Shown: piece by piece, positions 40,158 through 48,032 of the stretch
Numbering within the stretch: position 1 is the first letter of the stretch
Layout: each line of letters begins with the position of its first letter
From: Deltaproteobacteria bacterium
GTDB lineage: Bacteria; Desulfobacterota; RBG-13-43-22
Length of the DNA stretch: 54,233 nt
Reading direction: 5' to 3'
Assembly (NCBI GenBank): GCA_016208255.1
Contig: JACQYK010000093.1
Location: 1-54,233 of the forward strand
Position numbers and translations under genes: made by a program
Notes under the pieces: model-generated
The model's database searches: none
Seen by the model: only the letters and a program-made list of their open reading frames with translations
Told to the model about the DNA's origin: nothing

Positions 40158-41669
40158 TCAATCCAGCTTGATTAATTTTAGAAGCACATGGGCAATGGTC
40201 CCATAAAGATAGGCAAACACAGGGGCGAAGAGACCGACGGCGACTACAGCCAGGAGCTTTGACCCTTTATATTGTTGTAAAAAGGACAAGATGCTCTCCT
40301 GATTGGTAAACAGACCCCAATAAATTCCGAGAACCAGGAGAATAAAGACGAAAAACTTGATCAATTGCTTGCCGCCTAAAAAATATTTCTTTTGTAATTC
40401 GTCCGAAGAGATCACCGGGATACGGATGTGCTCACCCAGAAAGACCTTTAAGTCACGAAGCATGCGGGTTTGAACCGCCTTGGATCTGGTCATAAAAATA
40501 TCACCGATGACCACTAAGCTGTAGTTTACATTTCGACTGATCGTCTTGGAGAGGCCGGGAAAGGTCCCCTGCAGGAGATGTCCCCCTCCCGAACGCCCCT
40601 GCCGGATAAGTTCTTCCAGGGTTTGATTCAGTCCCCCGTCTTCCATGACCGAAACTTCCGGCGTATCCTCGCCGATTCCTCCGCTATAGGTTTCTTCTTT
40701 GGTGCCACGGATGGCGGTTAGCGGGAGGTTTTCTTCATCATCCCCGATGACCATCTCCTCGGAAGGAATAAAGCGCAACAATTCTATCGCGGCCCCCCAG
40801 CGTTGAGCGATCTGATTGATTTGAGTGAAGGTTTCCGATTGAGGGTTAAAGGCCTCCTGGATCCAGAGAATATTGGTTTCGGCCATGGTGGCCAGGACCT
40901 CTTTGACCCCCCCCAGTCCGGCCAGGACTTCCGGGATGGATTGGGCCACTTGAGCCTGCCTGGGCATGTAGGTTACGGTCAGGACTCCTTCATTGGCCGA
41001 TACCGTCAGGTCGGCCCAGGAGGTTCGCTCATTCAGCGCCAGGGTCATTCTGGCCCGGGCGGAAAGACAATAATTACCCATAGCGGTCAGGGAGGCCGGG
41101 GTGGGCCGGAAATCAGGAAGTTCGACCATGGCGCACAACGCCGCACCGGTATTGGCTATGCTCATGTTTTCAAGGTTCAGGACCAGATCGTACTGCCGGG
41201 GGTCATTCATGTCCTGGTTGTGGATGACATGGACCCACCGTTCAATATCTTCGTTGACTTGCTGATCGTATTTCTCAGCTTTAGGCCGATCCATACGAAG
41301 CTTCAACATATTGCCCTGTATCTGGTATTCCCGATTAGGCACCAGACGAACCCGGAATACATGAGAAACATTGGGCAAAAGCAGATGCCCCCCCCGGCCG
41401 TGATAGACCAGGTTTCCTTGGCCGGCCTGCTCACAAATCCCGGCGGTGATAAAGGCCAGATATCTTTCCTTCAAACGGGCCAACCCTTCGGATTGGGCCG
41501 GACTCTTGATAACCGACATCTCCAATTTACCAACCGGGATCCCGGCTTCCGTCGCCCGGTCAACCAGTTCCTCCCGGCCCAGGCAGGGATAACCTAATTT
41601 CCCGGCCAGGTTTTCGGCCACTTCCTTTCTCAGAGCGGCCGAGGTACTTGAAATAATAACAATGGCCAT
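40158..41669 (-). CDS. Cytidylate-kinase-like protein with BON domain and membrane anchor
   Basis: This 503-residue protein is a paralogue of the one at 30300. GRGGHLLL (91-98) and DPRQYDLVLNLENM (156-169) are conserved, but the N-terminal loop reads SSTSAALRKEVA and lacks the glycines of a P-loop, so kinase activity is unlikely. A BON-like domain covers about 205-265 (LTVSANEGVLTVTYM, LGGVKEVLA). Residues 280-425 are a further soluble part (NYSLVVIGDIFM) of unknown fold. Two transmembrane helices close the protein (about 430-450 and 470-498). It begins two bases after the universal stress gene. Confidence 0.75.
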   Translation of the reverse strand: MAIVIISSTSAALRKEVAENLAGKLGYPCLGREELVDRATEAGIPVGKLEMSVIKSPAQSEGLARLKERYLAFITAGICEQAGQGNLVYHGRGGHLLLPNVSHVFRVRLVPNREYQIQGNMLKLRMDRPKAEKYDQQVNEDIERWVHVIHNQDMNDPRQYDLVLNLENMSIANTGAALCAMVELPDFRPTPASLTAMGNYCLSARARMTLALNERTSWADLTVSANEGVLTVTYMPRQAQVAQSIPEVLAGLGGVKEVLATMAETNILWIQEAFNPQSETFTQINQIAQRWGAAIELLRFIPSEEMVIGDDEENLPLTAIRGTKEETYSGGIGEDTPEVSVMEDGGLNQTLEELIRQGRSGGGHLLQGTFPGLSKTISRNVNYSLVVIGDIFMTRSKAVQTRMLRDLKVFLGEHIRIPVISSDELQKKYFLGGKQLIKFFVFILLVLGIYWGLFTNQESILSFLQQYKGSKLLAVVAVGLFAPVFAYLYGTIAHVLLKLIKLD

Positions 41670-41671
41670 GT

Positions 41672-42172
41672 TTATTTTCCTTCCTTGTCTGTTGGGTTCC
41701 TGAATTTCAAAGGGGTCGGGCTCCCCTCTTTTTTGATGTTCCAGTCTCGGTTCACGCTTTTATCCTCTTTGGGCCTGACTATTACGATCTGGCTGGCCAC
41801 ATGGCTTCGCAAGGCATCGATCTTCTGATTCACGGTATTGTAGATCGGTTCCTGTGCCGGAGGGACGGCGATGATGATTTCCGAAATATTATGATCCCGG
41901 GCAAAACGACGAACCGTCTCCAGATATCCTTCGTTTGAAAATAGCAGCTCCAGGTTTATTTTTTCGGTCCTGGCCTGTTGAATGAGGTCATCAAAAGATT
42001 TTAGCCAGGGATTGTTTTTTTTGTTCGGACTCGTTTCTTCCTCTTCCGGAGAAGGGGAAAATATTAAAAAGAGAATTTTGGTGGGATTTCGCTTGGCAAA
42101 TTCAACAGCAAAATAGGCTGCTGACATCGAAAGCCGGGAAAATTCCTCAATAGGCACTAGGATTTTATTCAT
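41672..42172 (-). CDS. Universal stress protein-like
   Basis: The 166-residue protein begins MNKILVPIEEFSRLSMSAAYFA, the usual USP first strand and helix. HNISEIIIAVPP near residue 110 is where the second conserved part lies. The nucleotide-binding G-x2-G-x9-G motif is not obvious, so it may not bind ATP. The ATG at 42172 has GAGG seven bases upstream; a TTG two codons earlier is less likely. It heads the two-gene unit with the membrane-anchored kinase-like protein. Confidence 0.75.
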   Translation of the reverse strand: MNKILVPIEEFSRLSMSAAYFAVEFAKRNPTKILFLIFSPSPEEEETSPNKKNNPWLKSFDDLIQQARTEKINLELLFSNEGYLETVRRFARDHNISEIIIAVPPAQEPIYNTVNQKIDALRSHVASQIVIVRPKEDKSVNRDWNIKKEGSPTPLKFRNPTDKEGK

Positions 42173-42459
42173 AATCAATCCTCGGCCGACATGATCTTCA
42201 AATCCCGTGCCGTTTATCGAACCAATGTAATATCAGGTGGTTATAAAAACAGAAAAAGGCTTAAAAGGGGAGATGAGGGATAATAGATTCAAGGTGGAAC
42301 ATTAATAAGAAATTGATAATAAAAATTATTAGAAGAAGTTATTTAAATTACAATAAGATTTAAAAATATGATTCTGAAAAAAGAAAGAAAAGAAATGTGT
42401 TCCAAGATGGAACAACGGCCGGGGGAATATAAGTCTTTGGAAGGGTCAAAGCGGGGTCA

Positions 42460-43815
42460 TTACTCCTTTTCCAGCCCATACCTCAAAATCTTCCTCCATA
42501 AGGTGGTCCGGGACATCTTTAAAATGCGGGCGGCTTCTATTTTATTATATTCCGTGGTCTCCAATATTTTCCGAATATACTCCTTTTCGTTATCCTCCCG
42601 GGAAAGCCATTGAGTCGAACCATAGGTTTCCACCTCGAACTGCCTCATATCTTCGGGAAGATCAGAGGGGCCGATGAGCACTTCCTCGGACAAGGCCACG
42701 GCACTGGCGACGATATTCTCTAATTCCCGGACATTGCCCGGGAAGGAATATTTCATCAGGGTTTCCAGGGTTTCCCGGGAAAATCCCCGGACTTTTTTTT
42801 TGTAGGCGCGATTGTATTTGAGCAGGAAATGGTTTAATAAAAGAGGTATGTCTTCCTTGCGTTCCCGCAAAGGAGGAACCTTTAAGAGAACCACTTTCAA
42901 TCGATAATAAAGATCCTGACGGAAGCGGCCCAACTCCACTTCTTTTTCCAGTTCCCGGTTGGTGGCACTGATGATGCGGATATCCAGATCAATCGGTTTG
43001 GTGCTTCCCAGCCGGAGCAGATTTTTTTCCTGAATCACCCGCAGGAGTTTTACCTGCATGGTCGGGGGCATTTCCCCGATTTCATCCATAAAGAGGGTGC
43101 CCCTCTGGGCCGCCTCCATAAGACCTATTTTCGTGGAGTCGGCCCCGGTGAAGGCCCCCTTTTCATGACCGAAAAGCTCATTGGCGATCAGTTCTTCCGA
43201 AAATCCGCCGCAATTGAAAACCACAAAAGGGGCGGAGAGTCTGGCACTGTTGAAATGGATGGCCCGGGCCACCAGTTCTTTGCCGGTCCCGCTCTCTCCC
43301 TGAATAACCACATTGCAATCAATCTGAGAAACTTTGTCGATAGCCGCCAGTAGTTCCTTTATTTTGGGGCTGATGCCGACGATCCCCTCATATTGAATTT
43401 TTTGGAAAACTTCTTTCCGCAGTTTTTTGTTCTCGGAAGAGATTTGGATGTGTTCCTGAGCCCGGTTCACCACCGCCCTGACCTGATCCGGGGTAAAGGG
43501 TTTGGACAGGTAATAAAAGGCCCCTTTTTTAACCGCTTCCACCGCCTGATCCAGGGTGGCATAGCCGGTCATGAGAATGACTTCAGTACCGGGATACTCT
43601 TTTTTCACCCGTTTTAAAATCTCCAGGCCGTCAATATCCGGCAGGCGGATGTCCGTGAGAACCAAGGGAAAAGGCTGCTGAGCCATCCGCTCCAGAGCCG
43701 GTTTTCCGGCCCCGAAGGTTTCGATCTCAAAATCACTCCGCCGGAAAACCTGTTTGAGCCTCTGACAAACCGTGGGCTCATCGTCAATAACGGCTAAGCG
43801 TGTTTTTTCAGTCAT
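42460..43815 (-). CDS. Sigma-54-dependent response regulator (NtrC family)
   Basis: The 451-residue activator has a receiver ([12 protein letters not shown], Asp in LVLTDIRLP, Lys in LSKPFTPDQ). Its AAA+ domain has Walker A GESGTGKE and the sigma-54 contact loop [10 protein letters not shown]-terminal Fis-type helix-turn-helix follows ([19 protein letters not shown]). It should activate sigma-54 promoters after phosphorylation. It is divergent from the kinase at 43931 with 115 bases between, the likely partner and a shared control region. Confidence 0.95.
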   Translation of the reverse strand: MTEKTRLAVIDDEPTVCQRLKQVFRRSDFEIETFGAGKPALERMAQQPFPLVLTDIRLPDIDGLEILKRVKKEYPGTEVILMTGYATLDQAVEAVKKGAFYYLSKPFTPDQVRAVVNRAQEHIQISSENKKLRKEVFQKIQYEGIVGISPKIKELLAAIDKVSQIDCNVVIQGESGTGKELVARAIHFNSARLSAPFVVFNCGGFSEELIANELFGHEKGAFTGADSTKIGLMEAAQRGTLFMDEIGEMPPTMQVKLLRVIQEKNLLRLGSTKPIDLDIRIISATNRELEKEVELGRFRQDLYYRLKVVLLKVPPLRERKEDIPLLLNHFLLKYNRAYKKKVRGFSRETLETLMKYSFPGNVRELENIVASAVALSEEVLIGPSDLPEDMRQFEVETYGSTQWLSREDNEKEYIRKILETTEYNKIEAARILKMSRTTLWRKILRYGLEKE

Positions 43816-43900
43816 GGGATTGTCCTTGTTTCCTGTCCAAGCTTTATATATAATTTCTGACGGCGGTTTACAACCCCAAACCGAATCCGGGAAGAAGACT

Positions 43901-43917
43901 TATTATAATTTATAATA
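43901..43917. promoter_or_regulatory. A/T palindrome in the divergent regulator-kinase gap
   Basis: TATTATAA-T-TTATAATA is a perfect 17-base palindrome 14 bases before the kinase ATG. It could be a repressor or activator site. An 11-codon frame starting at 43918 overlaps the kinase start (ATGA). Confidence 0.4.
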
Positions 43918-43930
43918 ATGGTGACCATCC

Positions 43931-45463
43931 ATGAACTTGAAAAACCTCTCTGAATTTCTGGGTTTTCAAACGACGACCTTTGAGGAATCTCCTTCTCCCG
44001 TAGCCGGAAGACCCCTTCTGGGCATAAGGACCCGGATCACCCTGGGTTTCTTTATCTGTTTCCTCATGGCTTTAGGCATCACCCTCATCTCTCTTTATGT
44101 GGTCGTCCTTTTAAAAGATAAACTGCATTTCCTCCAGGTGGCCGACAATTTTTCCGTTGAGATCCAACAGGCCCGAAGATTTGAAAAGAATTATTTCCTT
44201 TATGGAACGAACCTGTCGGATGCGGCCAGCCATGTCAATACCGCCCTGAGCATCCTGCAGGCCAACGTCCTGCCCTTGAAAGGGGTGATCGGAAAACCCA
44301 ATTATGACATCCTGGTAAACCACACCGAAACCTATCAGAAGCTTCTGGAAAACCTGCAAACAGTGGATAAGGATAGGGAGAAGGCCCCTGCCGCTCAAAG
44401 ACGAAATTTGGAATCCGATCTGCGTATTCATGGGGGAGAGATGATTTCTCTGGCCTTCAGCCTGGTTCAAAAGGAGAGACAGACGGTGGAAGAAATGCTT
44501 CAATGGTCCCGCCGGGTGCCGATCTTTTTTTTGATTTTTCTCTTTTTACTCATGATTTATCTGGCTCATCTCCTTTCCCGGCAAATCTTGGCCCCCCTTA
44601 ATAAAATACTGAAATATACCCAGCGTATCGCCAAAGGGGATTATACCCCGGAAGTCCCTTCCCGCCCTTATCGGGACGAATTTTCCGATTTGTTGTCGGC
44701 CATTGACCGGATGCTGGAGGAATTGGCCCATCGACAGGAAATCTTGATCCAATCCCATAAACTCCGGGCTGTAGGGACCTTGACGGCCGGTGTGGCCCAT
44801 GAACTGAACAACCCCATTAATAATATTTCCCTTACCGCCCATATGCTCCTGGAGGAATATCAGGAAATTTCCGCTGAAGACAGGAAGGAAATGATCCTGG
44901 ATCTCATTCATCAGGCCGATCGATCCCGTTCCATTGTCCGCAACCTGCTGGATTTTGCCCGGGAAAGTGAATCCAAGATAGAATCACTGGATTTAGGCGC
45001 TTTGATCCAGGAAACCAGCAAACTGGCCGGCAATCAAATCAAAATGGCCGGGGTTCATCTGGATGTCAGTATCCTGCCCAATCTCCCCCGTATTCACGGT
45101 GATCATCAGCAGTTGAGCCAGGTTTTTCTGAATATTCTTCTCAATGCCCTCGATGTGATTCCCAAAGGGGGGAGGATTCAAATCTCCGTTGCCCATGAAG
45201 ACCCCAACTTTGTAGCGGCCAAGATTACCGACAACGGACCGGGGATTCCCGAACATATCCTCCCCAATATTTTTGATCCTTTTTTTACTACTAAGATTAA
45301 AGGGAAAGGCACCGGATTGGGTTTGTCGGTTTCCCAGGGGATCATTGCCCGACATGGCGGACAAATACGGGTTTCCAGCAAGGAAGGTGTCGGGACTACT
45401 TTTACCATCATATTACCGGTGACAACCATCCCGGCATTGGAATTATCCCCCAAATCAGAGTAA
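43931..45463 (+). CDS. Sensor histidine kinase, paralogue of the 36363 kinase
   Basis: The 510-residue kinase has two transmembrane helices and a helical periplasmic domain with VEIQQARRFEKNYFLY. HAMP follows, then H-box GVAHELNNPINNISL, and DNGPGIP and GTGLGLSVSQ in the ATPase domain. The sensor domain is closely similar to that of the kinase at 36363, so both probably detect the same type of signal. It is followed by a second kinase 23 bases later. No strong Shine-Dalgarno is visible at the ATG. Confidence 0.92.
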   Translation: MNLKNLSEFLGFQTTTFEESPSPVAGRPLLGIRTRITLGFFICFLMALGITLISLYVVVLLKDKLHFLQVADNFSVEIQQARRFEKNYFLYGTNLSDAASHVNTALSILQANVLPLKGVIGKPNYDILVNHTETYQKLLENLQTVDKDREKAPAAQRRNLESDLRIHGGEMISLAFSLVQKERQTVEEMLQWSRRVPIFFLIFLFLLMIYLAHLLSRQILAPLNKILKYTQRIAKGDYTPEVPSRPYRDEFSDLLSAIDRMLEELAHRQEILIQSHKLRAVGTLTAGVAHELNNPINNISLTAHMLLEEYQEISAEDRKEMILDLIHQADRSRSIVRNLLDFARESESKIESLDLGALIQETSKLAGNQIKMAGVHLDVSILPNLPRIHGDHQQLSQVFLNILLNALDVIPKGGRIQISVAHEDPNFVAAKITDNGPGIPEHILPNIFDPFFTTKIKGKGTGLGLSVSQGIIARHGGQIRVSSKEGVGTTFTIILPVTTIPALELSPKSE

Positions 45464-45486
45464 CAGGGAGGTTCGAAACCCAGCGA

Positions 45487-46389
45487 ATGACGGTTATCCC
45501 CTCTACTATTCGAGGACAGATCATCATGGCCTTTTTGGCCTGCTTTCTTTTTATGGCCTTTATGATCTGGATCAATTATAGAATGATCTACCTGGCGGTC
45601 TTGGTGCTTTTGCTGAGTTTCATCGTCTTTTTTGTCGGAGGGAAAATCGTACGTCCCTACCGCATGTTGAACGAAGTGCAACGCCTCCAGGAACTACTGA
45701 TGCAGTCACACAAAAATACAGCCATAGGCACCCTGACCTCGGGGATCGCCCATGAAATCAATAACCCCCTCAATAATATCGTTTTGACCCTTGAAACCCT
45801 GATTGAAGACCAACAGACCATGCCAAATGAGGAGCGACACCAGTTCTATCAGGAAGCCTTGGATCAGACCGATCGGGCTGCTGCTATTGTTAATAATCTT
45901 CTCGAATTCTCAAGGGCGAATCCTCCCCCGCTGGAGGAGGTGGACCTTGAGGAATTGATTACCAAGACTATCCGGTTACTCACTAACGAATTTAAAAGAA
46001 ATCGGATAAAAATATTCAAGGAATTACGAGGACCATTCCCCACCTTATATCTGGATCGAAGCGGTTTGCAGCAGGTTCTGGTCAATCTAATGTTAAATGG
46101 CATCCAGGCCATGCCCAATGGGGGTCAACTGAAAATTACCGTCAACCGAGTAAAAAAAGAAGTTCAAATTGACATTGCCGACACCGGAATGGGCATTCCT
46201 TCCGAGAACTTAAGCCTGATTTTTAAGCCCTTTTTTACCACTAAAAAAAACAGGGCCGGTCTTGGCCTGTCGCTGAGCTATAGTTTCCTTCAGAAACTTG
46301 GGGGACGAATTGATGTCCAAAGCACTGAAGGACAGGGGTCGACCTTTTCCTTCATGATTCCCATAGCGGAAGTTCAGACCGATCCATAA
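45487..46389 (+). CDS. Short membrane histidine kinase without sensor domain
   Basis: The 300-residue protein has two closely spaced transmembrane helices (about 14-30 and 35-53) with almost no periplasmic loop. The H-box is GIAHEINNPLNNIVL and the ATPase domain has DTGMGIP and AGLGLSLSY. Its catalytic part resembles that of the adjacent kinase, so it looks like a duplicate that lost the sensor. It may be driven by its neighbour or by membrane cues. GGGAGG lies about 15 bases before the ATG. Confidence 0.9.
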   Translation: MTVIPSTIRGQIIMAFLACFLFMAFMIWINYRMIYLAVLVLLLSFIVFFVGGKIVRPYRMLNEVQRLQELLMQSHKNTAIGTLTSGIAHEINNPLNNIVLTLETLIEDQQTMPNEERHQFYQEALDQTDRAAAIVNNLLEFSRANPPPLEEVDLEELITKTIRLLTNEFKRNRIKIFKELRGPFPTLYLDRSGLQQVLVNLMLNGIQAMPNGGQLKITVNRVKKEVQIDIADTGMGIPSENLSLIFKPFFTTKKNRAGLGLSLSYSFLQKLGGRIDVQSTEGQGSTFSFMIPIAEVQTDP

Positions 46390-46499
46390 AACAAATCCGG
46401 CCCTGGGGCGTCTCTCACTTGTTTCAAAATTGAACAAAGCCACTTCTCCTTTCAGAACAATCATGGGTAACATACTTGATTAAATCAACTTTTGTCGAT

Positions 46500-46515
46500 T
46501 GGCATTCATTTTGTA
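46500..46515 (+). promoter_or_regulatory. Weak sigma-54 promoter candidate
   Basis: TGGCAT-N5-TTGTA differs from the TGGCAC-N5-TTGCA consensus at two places, one of them in the important -12 GC. It lies upstream of the truncated receiver gene. Confidence 0.2.
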
Positions 46516-46535
46516 GGATAAATTATTGAACCAAG

Positions 46536-46577
46536 TTTTTCATGCCCCGGGGCGTGGCGAATCATGAAAATATTTTC
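46536..46577. repeat. Dispersed repeat copy D (reverse orientation)
   Basis: Read on the minus strand it gives GAAAATATTTTCATGATTCG, then CCACGCC-CCGG-GGCATGA, the left half of the TATTTTC-type repeat. It lies 50 bases before the receiver gene at 46628. Confidence 0.5.
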
Positions 46578-46627
46578 GCAGGGGAGAGGCTTTAGCCAAA
46601 TTTATATTTTCGCGCTGAGGAGATGCT

Positions 46628-46909
46628 ATGGGGAGGCCTTTTGAAATATTGATATTGGATGACGAATCGATCGTAGGCCAGCGTCTTAAACCAGATCTGG
46701 ATGGGTTGCAAGTGTTGGCAGGCATTCGGCAAAAGTCGCCCCGGACGAAGGTTATCATGATCACCGGCGTTGCCACCCTGGAGCTGGCCCATGAATCATT
46801 AAACCAAGGGGCCTTTGACTTCATCGCTAAGCCATTTCGAATCGGTAAAATCCGGGATACGATTCTGAAAGCGGTCAAGACCTTGGAAAAAGAACAGGGC
46901 GAATCCTGA
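46628..46909 (+). CDS. Response regulator with internal deletion of the phospho-acceptor region
   Basis: The 93-residue protein starts like its paralogues (ILILDDESIVGQRLKP) but jumps directly to DLDGLQVLAGIRQ. About 42 residues are lost relative to the receiver at 38113, including the strand that bears the phospho-acceptor Asp. The second half (VIMITGVATLELAHESLNQG, FIAKPF) is normal. The loss is in frame. It cannot be phosphorylated in the usual way and may be non-functional or a binding decoy. AGGAG precedes the ATG. Confidence 0.8.
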   Translation: MGRPFEILILDDESIVGQRLKPDLDGLQVLAGIRQKSPRTKVIMITGVATLELAHESLNQGAFDFIAKPFRIGKIRDTILKAVKTLEKEQGES

Positions 46910-46991
46910 CGGATTCCGATTCCAAGGCCTCCGCTTTTTTTGCGACCGTAAAGATGGGGCGTTCTATCCCTGGGAAGAAAGGATGAGTCGG

Positions 46992-47150
46992 ATGAGAATT
47001 CATCGCAGCAGCATGGAGAAGATCCTGGATCAACAGGAAAGAGATACCATTATAACTAACCCTAAACAGCCGATAAGGACCTTATTGCGAAAAATCCGAT
47101 ACCTTCTGGCCGAAGGGAAAGAAAAGGTAAAAAATCTGTTTCGGCCATAA
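46992..47150 (+). CDS. Small basic protein of unknown function
   Basis: A 52-residue frame starts with ATG at 46992 behind AAGGA at proper spacing; another in-frame ATG is at 46983. The sequence is charged and helical (SMEKILDQQERDTI, LLRKIRYLLAEGKEKVKNLF) and ends with TAA. It follows the truncated receiver by about 80 bases in the same direction. No family is recognised. Confidence 0.45.
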   Translation: MRIHRSSMEKILDQQERDTIITNPKQPIRTLLRKIRYLLAEGKEKVKNLFRP

Positions 47151-47305
47151 CTTGCTTTATCCCTTTGCTGGATCTCAATGAATCGGGTAGTCTCAGTTTA
47201 GGATCGAAAAGACGGAAATAGAATCTTTTTTCGTAAAACCCGCGTCTGATCCCCTATTTAACATAACTATCTGTTATTAAATAATAAAATTTTATTATTT
47301 TTTTC

Positions 47306-47355
47306 TTGACAATGAGGTGGTATTTAAGTATTTTAAAACTGACTGAGTGCTCAGT
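47306..47355 (+). promoter_or_regulatory. TetR gene promoter with palindromic operator
   Basis: TTGACA (47306-47311) and TATTTT (47329-47334) are 17 bases apart. Directly downstream, ACTGAG-TG-CTCAGT (47342-47355) is a palindrome around the expected transcription start. This is the classic layout for autorepression by the TetR-family protein encoded next. Confidence 0.65.
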
Positions 47356-47374
47356 TTGTTTTTTGGAGGATTGA

Positions 47375-48016
47375 TTGACTAGGAAAGAAGTTATTTTGCA
47401 GGCCTCCAGCAGGCTTTTTTCGGATAAAGGGTTTAACGAGACCTCGATTTCTGAAATCTCACGGATATCCGGAGTAGCTGAAGGCACCATTTTTTATCAC
47501 TATAAGAATAAGGAGGGTCTTTTTTTGGCCATCCTGGAAGGCCTTAAGGATGATATCGTCGCCGGCTTTGATCAATACTTTAAAGAAAAAAAATTTCTTT
47601 CAGGCTTGGATATGGTGGAAGGGGCCATCTCCTATTACCTTTATCTGGCCGGTATGAAAGAAGACCGTTTCCACCTCCTCCATCACCGTTATCCTTATGA
47701 ACTGGCGGCGATCAACCCGGTCTGCCGTGAACTTTTAGGGGCTATTTATAATTGTATCGTGGATATTTTCGAGCAAGCCATCCTCCTCGGGCAAAAGGAT
47801 GGGTCTATCGGGAGGGTTTCCTCCAGAAAAATGGCCCTGATCCTTTTTTCCATGGTTGACGGACTGGTTCGTTTCAAAACCTACAATCTTTATGATCCGG
47901 GAGGATTATATAATGAATTGATTTCAGCCTGCCGCAAGATGTTAGCGAATACTCAAACCCTTGAAGAGGGAGCCGCATCAAAGTCGGTCGGAATCGGCGA
48001 CAATCTACGAAAATGA
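47375..48016 (+). CDS. TetR/AcrR-family transcriptional regulator
   Basis: The 213-residue protein has the TetR helix-turn-helix at residues 5-55 (ETSISEISRISGVAEGTIFY, HYKNKEGLF) and a variable helical ligand domain. The start is TTG with GGAGGA five bases upstream; no in-frame ATG is closer. It likely represses its own promoter and the SulP gene that follows 16 bases later. The ligand is unknown. Confidence 0.9.
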   Translation: MTRKEVILQASSRLFSDKGFNETSISEISRISGVAEGTIFYHYKNKEGLFLAILEGLKDDIVAGFDQYFKEKKFLSGLDMVEGAISYYLYLAGMKEDRFHLLHHRYPYELAAINPVCRELLGAIYNCIVDIFEQAILLGQKDGSIGRVSSRKMALILFSMVDGLVRFKTYNLYDPGGLYNELISACRKMLANTQTLEEGAASKSVGIGDNLRK

Positions 48017-48032
48017 ACCGAGGATCTTACTG

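Noticed and set aside
42197-42212. Sigma-54 promoter in front of the universal stress gene (minus strand CGGCAC-N5-TTGAA)
   Set aside because: The invariant -12 GC is GA and the -24 T is C, too far from consensus to claim.
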